Source: Prevotellaceae bacterium (lineage in GTDB: Bacteria > Bacteroidota > Bacteroidia > Bacteroidales > Bacteroidaceae). From it: a stretch of DNA of 5,798 bases. The translations under genes and the position numbers were made by a program. This document shows, in pieces, positions 1-5,798 of this stretch (positions are counted from its first letter, which is position 1; every line of letters starts with the position of its first letter). A model generated the notes under the pieces. That model saw only the letters and a program-made list of their open reading frames with translations, was not told the DNA's origin and made no database searches. The stretch lies in contig JAUNIK010000185.1 of assembly GCA_030523505.1 (NCBI GenBank), forward strand, positions 1 to 5,798, written 5' to 3'.

Positions 1-22
1 CCTTATTCTATTTTAATGGGAA

Positions 23-63
23 TAATTTTGCACATAGATAAATTTTATGTAATTTTGCAATAG
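23..63 (+). repeat. Short direct repeat TAATTTTGCA, 27-bp period
   Basis: The ten bases TAATTTTGCA occur at 23-32 and again at 50-59. Both copies are followed by ATAG, directly in the second copy and after one extra C in the first. The start-to-start distance is 27 bp, a little over two and a half helical turns. The second copy contains the -7 box and the first contains the -33 box of the proposed promoter. The repeat could reflect tandem promoters, a regulator site, or chance in A/T-rich DNA. Confidence 0.6.
27..57 (+). promoter_or_regulatory. Bacteroidota-type promoter of the GH43 operon
   Basis: A TTTG at 27-30 (-33 element) is followed by a 19-nt spacer and TAATTTTG at 50-57, a perfect match to the TAnnTTTG -7 element. 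This fits the known primary sigma (RpoD/SigABfr) promoter of Bacteroidota. Transcription would be expected to begin a few bases after 57, roughly 62-66, leaving a leader of about 26-30 nt before the ATG at 92. That leader is A-rich and has no Shine-Dalgarno sequence, as is usual in this phylum. A second TAATTTTG at 23-30 overlaps the -33 element and could be an alternative -7 box, but its own -33 element would fall at the window edge. Confidence 0.7.
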
Positions 64-91
64 CAAAATAATAAAACCCAAACAACAACAA

Positions 92-1189
92 ATGATTATG
101 AACAAGAACTTCTTCAAACTCGCAGTTTCTGCCTTTGCGATATTTCTGTCATCATGTGGTTCCAGCGATCCTGGTTCTTCTGACAACCCTCCTACTCCAA
201 AGCCTGATGACAAGGAGGAGGCAGTGGGCACATATTTCAATCCGGTAATCCAGTATGACTGTCCTGACCCAACTGTTCACAGAGCTCAAGACGGCTACTT
301 CTATCTGGTTGGAACAAACACAGGAGTCGATGGCTACTCTATATCAATGCCAGTGATGTACAAGTCGAAAGACCTCGTGAACTGGGAGTGCATTGGCAGT
401 CCTTTCACCGAGGAAGGAAAGCCTCGCCATCTGGCAAACGAGAAGAATGGTGGCGATATTTGGGCTCTCGACCTCAATTACATCAACGGTCAGTATGTGC
501 TTTACTACTCCAACTCGGTTTGGGCTGGCGAGGAAACGGCTTGTATCGGAGTCTCAGTTTCCGACAAGCCAGAGGGGCCTTATAAGGATTTAGGCGTTAT
601 CATCTCCAAGGAACTGATGGGAACTCTCAACAATATCGACCAGTTCTTCTTCCAGGACAACGGCAAGAACTATATGTTCTGGGGTAGTTTCCATGGTGTA
701 TGGGGCATCGAACTGACCGAGGACGGTCTTGCCATAAAGCCTGGAGCCGAGAAATTCAACATAGGACAGGGCACAGAAGGTACCTACATCGAGAAGCACG
801 GCGACTACTACTATTTCTTCGGTTCTATAAACAGTTGCTGCGAAGGATTGGACAGCAAATATCAGGTCGTTGTGGGCCGTTCAAAGAAACTTGAAGGTCC
901 TTACCAGCCAAAGAACACAAGCTGGGACATGAGAGATGGTCATGGCGAGATATTCGTCATTGGCGACACCGAGCACTGGGCTGGTCCTGGTCACAACTCG
1001 GAGTTCATCACCGATGATAACGGCGATCAGTGGGTTCTCTATCATTCATATTGGCGCGACCGCCCAGCGCGTGGTCGTGTAGTTTGCCTCGATAAAGTGG
1101 TGTGGGACGAAGAGGGTTGGCCTTCTGTCAAAGGCACTCATCCTTCCTACGAGCGCTTGGATGCTCCTTATTTCAAGGAAAAAGAATAA
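92..1189 (+). CDS. GH43-family glycoside hydrolase, lipoprotein
   Basis: This is a five-bladed beta-propeller glycosidase of family 43, whose known members are inverting arabinofuranosidases, arabinanases, xylosidases and exo-galactanases. Residues 1-22 form a lipoprotein signal (KNFFKL, hydrophobic core, LSSC with Cys22), then a Ser/Pro/Asp-rich linker to about residue 45. The catalytic domain fills 48-360. Visible motifs are CPDPTV (Asp59, likely general base), NNIDQFFF (Asp183, likely pKa modulator, with Gln where Pro is common), GTEGTYIEK (Glu229, likely general acid), a vicinal Cys pair at 249-250 in SCCEG, and GPGHNS with His301, which matches the conserved propeller-centre His. The late segment DQWVLYHSYW is typical of arabinanase-like members. 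The subfamily and substrate cannot be set from sequence alone; arabinan or arabinose side chains are my best guess. At 365 residues it is a normal single-domain length with no accessory binding module. Met at 98 is an equally possible start that removes only two residues. It is first in the operon, 21 bp before the next gene. Confidence 0.9.
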   Translation: MIMNKNFFKLAVSAFAIFLSSCGSSDPGSSDNPPTPKPDDKEEAVGTYFNPVIQYDCPDPTVHRAQDGYFYLVGTNTGVDGYSISMPVMYKSKDLVNWECIGSPFTEEGKPRHLANEKNGGDIWALDLNYINGQYVLYYSNSVWAGEETACIGVSVSDKPEGPYKDLGVIISKELMGTLNNIDQFFFQDNGKNYMFWGSFHGVWGIELTEDGLAIKPGAEKFNIGQGTEGTYIEKHGDYYYFFGSINSCCEGLDSKYQVVVGRSKKLEGPYQPKNTSWDMRDGHGEIFVIGDTEHWAGPGHNSEFITDDNGDQWVLYHSYWRDRPARGRVVCLDKVVWDEEGWPSVKGTHPSYERLDAPYFKEKE

Positions 1190-1210
1190 GAAAACAAACA
1201 TCATAAATAG

Positions 1211-2968
1211 ATGAAAGACTTTCTCACAAAGCATACGAACATCTTCCTCTCGCTTCTTGGCGGCATCGCAATATGGGTTTTCTGGGCGTTTATCCACCCT
1301 GAAGCTCTGTCGTATCACGAGCAGTTCCAGATGTTCCTCTTCGACACGGACTATCTTCTGGCACGCTTGGCCCTGCCTGGAGGAATGGCAGATTACATTG
1401 CCGAGTTCGTAGTGCAGTTCTTTTTCATAATCAGTCTGGGCGCAGTATTCCTCACCCTGTTGTTCCTGCTCCTTCAGCAAATCACATGGCGCTTGGCTCG
1501 CAAATGGGGCGCAACCGACATGTACTATCCGCTTTCGTTCATCCCTGTCGTATATATGATGGGTACAATGTGCAATCCGGATGTAATGATTTCGCTGATT
1601 GTCGCCCTGACAGCCGTTCTCGCAATAGCACTGCTCCACGCCACAATCAAATCGCCAAAGTTACGTCTGGCATCAATAATCCTCATTCTGCCATTGTCAT
1701 TCTGGCTTTTCGGTTATGTCACTGCGGCTCTCCCTGTGTTGTTCGCCTTCAACGAGTGGCGCTCAAAACAGCCGACAAAGAGCATCGCAACGACATTCGG
1801 AGTTTCCCTGGCCGTATCAATCCTCATCATAGCAGCATTATATCTGTTTGCCGGACTGATTCACCGTGGCATCAACGCCATTCTCATCGGATTCAACTTC
1901 TTCCGCTTTGACGACCAGACACCATCTACGCAACATATCTGCGTTGCAGTCATAACCCTCTTCCCAGCCCTCCTGTCGTTTATCCCAGCAATTAGAAAGG
2001 CCGAGAAATGGGGTGCTATTTCTCTCACTGCACTGGTTCTTGTGGTTGGTGCATTCCATCTGACAAAGCAGTTCGACAAGTCTATGTGGCGCATGATAAA
2101 ATACGATTATCTTGTGCGCACACTGCATTGGGACAGCATAATCAGCATGGCAGAAAAGACTCCTTCGCCTACTCCTTACGATGCTGCATGCGTAAACCTT
2201 GCTCTAGGCATGAAAGGGCAGTTGGGCGAACGTATGTTTGAGTTCCCGCAATTCGGCACAGAGGGTCTCATCATGCCGTTCTCAAGCAATCATTTCGCCA
2301 CTCTTGCCCAATCGGAGATATTCTATCAGCTCGCAATGGTGAACGAGGCACAGCGTTTCTTCTTCGAAGCTCAGGCTGCTATACCTAATCATTACGAGAG
2401 CACGCGCGTGTACAGACGTCTGGCGGAGACAAATCTCATAAACAGCCATTATGGTGTGGCTCAGCGATATCTGCTGAGATTGAAGCGTACCTTGTTCTAT
2501 CGCTCATGGGCGGAATCACGTCTGAAGATGATCGAAAACAAGGAATTGTTTAACAAGGAGAATGAATACTACAACTTGCGAAAGCTTTCTGGCAAGACCG
2601 ATATTCTGTACAGCACCAACTTACTGAACCAGACTCTGGCTCGTCTGTACTACCAGAACAAGAGCAATTCCCTGGCTCATGAATATGCGCTTGCCTATGC
2701 TGTGCTCGACAAGAACATAAAGTTCTTCAACGAAATACTGAACCACGATGCTGCGCATTGGAAGAAGTATGTGATGCCTCGCCACTGGCAGGAAGCTTAT
2801 CTGCTGGCCACAATCGCCAAAGAGGATCGTGACTTGCCGGTTACAAATGAGGCAATGGAAGATTTCCGTAGTTTCTTCAATGCTTATTCCAACAATCCTA
2901 ACGACCCAATGCTGAGCATCGGACGTTTGAAAACAAGTGCTTGGTCGTACATCCTTGGCACAAAATAA
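1211..2968 (+). CDS. Polytopic membrane protein with TPR-like C-terminal half (DUF6057-like)
   Basis: Function is unknown. The 585-residue protein has two halves. Residues 1-285 are strongly hydrophobic, with about seven membrane segments near 9-28, 66-88, 125-143, 152-178, 192-215, 243-261 and 268-284, and a possible further one near 106-118. Residues 290-585 are soluble and helical. Within this part, 366-430 reads as two TPR-like helix pairs (FYQLAMVNEAQRFFFEAQ, then RLAETNLINSHYGVAQRY), and more Tyr/Leu/Ala-rich helices run from 465 to 535. No catalytic motif, transporter signature or Walker box is visible. The architecture and the phrases around 299-340 (YDYLVRTLHWDSI, NLALGMKGQLGERMF) match my recollection of the Bacteroidota family DUF6057, which is family recognition rather than a search result. 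The start at 1211 lies 21 bp after the GH43 stop, with no Shine-Dalgarno, and the first membrane helix begins soon after, so no upstream extension is needed. Cotranscription suggests a role in envelope handling or sensing connected with the glycan-degrading operon. Confidence 0.82.
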   Translation: MKDFLTKHTNIFLSLLGGIAIWVFWAFIHPEALSYHEQFQMFLFDTDYLLARLALPGGMADYIAEFVVQFFFIISLGAVFLTLLFLLLQQITWRLARKWGATDMYYPLSFIPVVYMMGTMCNPDVMISLIVALTAVLAIALLHATIKSPKLRLASIILILPLSFWLFGYVTAALPVLFAFNEWRSKQPTKSIATTFGVSLAVSILIIAALYLFAGLIHRGINAILIGFNFFRFDDQTPSTQHICVAVITLFPALLSFIPAIRKAEKWGAISLTALVLVVGAFHLTKQFDKSMWRMIKYDYLVRTLHWDSIISMAEKTPSPTPYDAACVNLALGMKGQLGERMFEFPQFGTEGLIMPFSSNHFATLAQSEIFYQLAMVNEAQRFFFEAQAAIPNHYESTRVYRRLAETNLINSHYGVAQRYLLRLKRTLFYRSWAESRLKMIENKELFNKENEYYNLRKLSGKTDILYSTNLLNQTLARLYYQNKSNSLAHEYALAYAVLDKNIKFFNEILNHDAAHWKKYVMPRHWQEAYLLATIAKEDRDLPVTNEAMEDFRSFFNAYSNNPNDPMLSIGRLKTSAWSYILGTK

Positions 2969-3018
2969 ATCTCCTTACTTGATTATCTGTCATGTTCAAC
3001 AGAACAATTTAATATAGT

Positions 3019-4485
3019 ATGAAACGATTTTTCCCAATAATCCTATCGGGATTGCTCCTTGCAGGTTGCAGCGATTCTCCACAGAACGCTACAAAACTTG
3101 ATCAGCAACCGAAGATTTACCCTGATTATATCGGTGTTACTATCCCTGCCGAGATAGCACCTCTCAACTTCAACTTTCTTGGCGGGGAATACTCGATGCT
3201 CGACCTTGTCATCCGAGGAAGCAAGGGAGGCGAACTACATACGAGCGGCAAAACTATCGATATCGACATTGACGACTGGCACGAACTGACAAAAGCCAAC
3301 GTGGGCGGAACTTTGGAGTGCGTTCTCTCCGTCAAGGTCGATGGAGAATGGAAAGAATACAAGTCTTTTGAAATGGCAGTGAGTCCTTTTGCCCTCGATG
3401 AATGGGGAGTAACCTATCGTCGTATTGCTCCTGGATACATGTTGTTCGGCAAAATGGGCCTTTACCAGCGTAACCTTTCAAACTTCGACGAATACACCAT
3501 CCTCGACAACGAGGAGGTTCCTGGTGCTTGCATGAACTGTCACACATCAAACCGTACAAACCCAGACAACTTCACATTCCATATACGTGGAGCCAATGGC
3601 GCAACCATCGTTCAAAGCAACGGAAAGCACGACTGTCTGGATACAAAGACTGATAAAACATTGGGCACATGTGTTTATCCTTACTGGCATCCTTCAGGAA
3701 AATACATCGCATTCTCCACAAACAGTACACACCAGGCATTCCATTCCGTTAGAAGCAAACTTGTTGAGGTTTACGACGAGGGTTCCGACCTGCAGATTTA
3801 CGATGTAGAAAAGAAAGAGCTGATTATCTCGCCTCTTGTGAAGACCAAAGACTGGATGGAGAGTTACCCTACTTTCTCGCCTGACGGTAAGACGATTTAC
3901 TTCTGTACTGCATTCCAGGAAGAGATTCCAGACGGATTGAAGAACATCAAATATAACATCTGCAAGATTGATTTCGACCCTGTAAAGGGCGAATTTGGCA
4001 ACAAGGTTGATACCATCTTTGATGCTCGCAAGATGGGAAAGAGTGCAGTTCATCCACGCCCTTCTTACGATGGAAAATATCTCATGTTCACCGTTTGCGA
4101 CTATGGTTGCTTCCCAATTTGGCACAAGGAGGCCGACCAATGGATAATGGATCTTGCTTCGGGCGACGTTCGTCCTATGACTGAAGCCAACAGCGATGAC
4201 AGCGACAGTTTCCACAACTGGAACGTTAACAGTCATTGGATTGTATTTACCTCACGCCGCGATGATGGTCAGTTTACACGCCTCTATCTCTGTTCCGTTG
4301 ATAACAAAGGCAATATTTCCAAACCATTTATGATGCCACAACGCAATCCTCTGGATTATTACCAGAACATGATGCAGGCTTACAACACTCCGGATTTCAC
4401 GGCAAAGCCTGTTGAATTCGACCATGTAAACGGTGCTAAGGAGATTCTCTCAAACAAGAGAGATAAGATAAAGGTAAAAGAATAA
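3019..4485 (+). CDS. PD40/TolB-like propeller lipoprotein with one CXXCH heme-c motif
   Basis: The function is not established. Residues 1-17 are a lipoprotein signal ending in LLAGC (Cys17), so the mature protein should be envelope-anchored outside the cytoplasm. Residues 33-125 look like an all-beta N-terminal domain, beginning YPDYIGVTIP. CMNCH at 171-175 is a canonical single heme-c attachment motif. Four PD40/WD40-like blade motifs follow: YPYWHPSGKYIAFST (about 220-234), SYPTFSPDGKTIYF (282-295), HPRPSYDGKYLMF (345-357) and a weaker NWNVNSHWIVFTS (400-412). This is the pattern of TolB-type propellers, where a full ring would need blades I cannot see by eye. Besides Cys17, 171 and 174 there are Cys at 101, 206, 218, 296, 315, 360, 364 and 425, many for an exported protein. 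Disulfides are possible. The gene starts 50 bp after the membrane-protein gene, with no recognisable TAnnTTTG box between, so it is probably third in the operon. It could be an electron-transfer or sensing lipoprotein, or the CXXCH could bind metal or form a disulfide instead of carrying heme. Confidence 0.82.
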   Translation: MKRFFPIILSGLLLAGCSDSPQNATKLDQQPKIYPDYIGVTIPAEIAPLNFNFLGGEYSMLDLVIRGSKGGELHTSGKTIDIDIDDWHELTKANVGGTLECVLSVKVDGEWKEYKSFEMAVSPFALDEWGVTYRRIAPGYMLFGKMGLYQRNLSNFDEYTILDNEEVPGACMNCHTSNRTNPDNFTFHIRGANGATIVQSNGKHDCLDTKTDKTLGTCVYPYWHPSGKYIAFSTNSTHQAFHSVRSKLVEVYDEGSDLQIYDVEKKELIISPLVKTKDWMESYPTFSPDGKTIYFCTAFQEEIPDGLKNIKYNICKIDFDPVKGEFGNKVDTIFDARKMGKSAVHPRPSYDGKYLMFTVCDYGCFPIWHKEADQWIMDLASGDVRPMTEANSDDSDSFHNWNVNSHWIVFTSRRDDGQFTRLYLCSVDNKGNISKPFMMPQRNPLDYYQNMMQAYNTPDFTAKPVEFDHVNGAKEILSNKRDKIKVKE

Positions 4486-4536
4486 TTTTTCCACACGCTC
4501 TTCACAAGCAGTTAGCATTCATACTAATACAAAGAA

Positions 4537-4564
4537 AAGGAGTTCGGCAATCGCCGAACTCCTT
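4537..4564. terminator. Bidirectional intrinsic terminator between convergent genes
   Basis: AAGGAGTTCGGC (4537-4548) and GCCGAACTCCTT (4553-4564) form a perfect 12-bp stem with an AATC loop. On the + strand the stem is followed by the T-rich run ATTTTATT. On the - strand it is followed by TTTCTTTG, directly after the T pair that closes the stem. It lies 51 bp after the stop of the + strand operon and 27 bp after the stop of the minus-strand SusD gene, so one hairpin can serve both transcripts. Confidence 0.88.
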
Positions 4565-4591
4565 ATTTTATTCGTGATAGAAACCGGGGAA

Positions 4592-5797
4592 TTACTTCCA
4601 ACCGTTGTTCTGTACGAGGTTAGGGTTACGCTGGCACTCCTCATCTGGAATAGCCCAAACGTCACCAAGTGATGCTGGTGGCTCGTTGAGTGTGTAACGA
4701 TGTACACCCCACATCTCTGTCATACCGTTACCACCTGCGAATGTCTTAGCACGCCAGTGTGTACCAGTAACAGTCTTGTGCTCGCCGTTAACAGGGATAT
4801 CAGCTGTTACAGTGATCTGAGGGAGGTTAGCACCCCAACGGAGCTCGTGGAAGTAAACCTTGTTCTCGAAAGCAAGCTCCCACTTGTACTCGTTCTGGAT
4901 ACGCTCACGGAGGTCAGCCTGATCCTTAACCATTGTCCACTCGTTGCTGTTCAACTTAGCAACGCCTGCACGCTCACGAACCTGGTTCAAAGCCTCAACA
5001 GCCTTGTCTGTGTTGCCAAGCTCGTTGTAAGCCTCAGCAAGACCGATAAGAGCCTCTGCATAACGGAACTGAGGGATATCGATTGGAGAGTCACCCCACT
5101 GGTTCCACTCACGACCCTCGTGTACCCACTTACGGATGAGGTAGTAGTAACGGTCGTTAGTATCGGTACGTACGTCGTATGGGAATGCAGCATCTGAACC
5201 GATGTAAGGCCAACGGAGAGTATAAGTTACAGCAGAACCTGTACAACCACCGATGTACTCAGAGTAAGGAGTGATTACGCTCATAAGGAGTCGTGGGTCA
5301 CGACCGTTGTAAGCCTGAAGGATACGCTCCTCATTGCCCTCAACGAGATACTTAGACATATCTGAACCATAGTTTGCCATCTGCTCGTACTTAGCCTGTG
5401 ACTGATTGGCTGTAGCGGCATCGTCAGCAGCAGTTGGATTCTTTGAGAGGTGGTCACGGAGGAAGAATACCGAACGTGCCTTGACATCCATCTCATTGTA
5501 ACCTGGGATTACGTCATTCCAGTTGAATGGCTTACCGTTAGCATAAGTGTAAGTCTCAATGAAGTAAGGGTTAACAAGGTGGTTGTTCCAAGCGTTACCT
5601 ACAGTAACACGGTTACCATATGTTGCGCTGTACTTGTTACCAAGACCAGAGTCACCAGTGTACTGATACTGGAAGATGAACTCATCGTTCTTCTCATTAG
5701 CCAGCTTGAACATCTTCTTGTAAGAGAGGTTGTAACCGAACTGAGCATTCTCAGCGTCAGTGTTCTCAACATAGAAGAGTTTGTAACCACAAGTCTT
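4592..5797 (-). CDS. RagB/SusD-family glycan-binding lipoprotein, 5' truncated by window edge
   Basis: SusD-like proteins sit on the cell surface as lipoproteins, cap a SusC TonB-dependent channel and bind oligosaccharide for import. The open frame continues unbroken to the window edge, so only about 401 C-terminal residues are present; the Met at 5711-5713 is internal, since the preceding residues (YKLFYVENTDAENA, NLSYKKMFKLANE) are typical SusD sequence. Counting from the first complete codon, other hallmarks are NGRDPRLL near 164, a TPR pair near 244-279 (RYAEALIGLAEAYNELGN, EALNQVRERAG), the ELAFENKVYFHELRWG helix near 307, and the canonical C-terminus with IPDEE, NPNLVQN and a final GWK. 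The signal peptide and N-terminal TPRs are missing. Codon use is very restricted: Glu is all GAG, Gln all CAG, Lys AAG except one AAA, and Arg CGT except one CGA. That suggests strong expression. A susC gene is expected upstream of it, beyond the right edge. The ligand cannot be read from the sequence. Confidence 0.95.
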   Translation of the reverse strand, partial: KTCGYKLFYVENTDAENAQFGYNLSYKKMFKLANEKNDEFIFQYQYTGDSGLGNKYSATYGNRVTVGNAWNNHLVNPYFIETYTYANGKPFNWNDVIPGYNEMDVKARSVFFLRDHLSKNPTAADDAATANQSQAKYEQMANYGSDMSKYLVEGNEERILQAYNGRDPRLLMSVITPYSEYIGGCTGSAVTYTLRWPYIGSDAAFPYDVRTDTNDRYYYLIRKWVHEGREWNQWGDSPIDIPQFRYAEALIGLAEAYNELGNTDKAVEALNQVRERAGVAKLNSNEWTMVKDQADLRERIQNEYKWELAFENKVYFHELRWGANLPQITVTADIPVNGEHKTVTGTHWRAKTFAGGNGMTEMWGVHRYTLNEPPASLGDVWAIPDEECQRNPNLVQNNGWK

Positions 5798-5798
5798 A

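Noticed and set aside
13..240. Minus-strand 75-residue open frame over the promoter and signal-peptide region
   Set aside because: It is the complement of the GH43 signal peptide and A/T-rich leader; its hydrophobic stretch is an artefact of that composition.
1046..1639. A 197-residue open frame on the minus strand over the GH43/membrane-protein junction
   Set aside because: It is antisense to two well-supported genes, crosses their junction, and its product is Cys/Glu/Arg-rich with no recognisable domain.
2993..3006. Small inverted repeat TGTTC-AACA-GAACA between the second and third operon genes
   Set aside because: The stem is only 5 bp, is A/T-rich and has no adjoining T-tract, so it is too weak to call as a terminator or operator.
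3694..4236. A 180-residue open frame on the minus strand inside the PD40 lipoprotein gene
   Set aside because: It is antisense to conserved propeller repeats and shows no family features.
4700..5197. A 165-residue open frame on the plus strand opposite the SusD gene
   Set aside because: The product is a low-complexity Leu/Val/Thr/Ser-rich translation explained by the restricted codon use of the SusD gene on the other strand.
5711..5713. ATG as the start of the SusD gene
   Set aside because: The frame is open upstream to the window edge and those 28 codons encode typical SusD sequence, so this Met is internal.

Overview
The window most likely comes from a saccharolytic member of the Bacteroidota, probably a Bacteroidales anaerobe of the Prevotella/Bacteroides kind. 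The evidence is a RagB/SusD-family gene, two lipoprotein genes with Bacteroidota-style signal peptides, a TTTG / TAnnTTTG promoter, A/T-rich translation starts without Shine-Dalgarno sequences, and a GH43 glycosidase next to a SusD gene. The genus is inferred from general appearance and is not proven.

Layout: bases 1-91 hold a good Bacteroidota promoter with a duplicated TAATTTTGCA element. Three + strand genes follow and look like one operon. They are a GH43 lipoprotein glycosidase (92-1189), a polytopic membrane protein with a TPR-like C-terminal half of the DUF6057 type (1211-2968), and a lipoprotein combining a single CXXCH heme-c motif with PD40/TolB-like propeller repeats (3019-4485). 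Gaps are 21 and 50 bp, and I see no convincing internal promoter or terminator. A perfect 12-bp hairpin with T-rich flanks on both sides (4537-4564) ends this operon and, from the other side, the convergent minus-strand gene. That gene (4592 to the window edge) is the C-terminal ~400 residues of a SusD-like glycan-binding lipoprotein. Its 5' end, and presumably its SusC partner, lie beyond the right edge.

Function: the right side is the tail of a polysaccharide utilisation locus (SusC/SusD uptake). The left operon supplies an envelope-anchored GH43 enzyme, likely acting on arabinose- or xylose-containing side chains or on arabinan. The two other proteins of this operon have no role I can assign with confidence. 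A glycosidase transcribed together with a membrane/TPR protein and a putative c-type heme propeller lipoprotein is the most unusual aspect of the window. The SusD gene has extremely restricted codon use compared with the operon, which suggests much higher expression.

I see no RNA genes, insertion sequences, CRISPR arrays, attachment sites or origins. No gene-free stretch exceeds about 110 bases.
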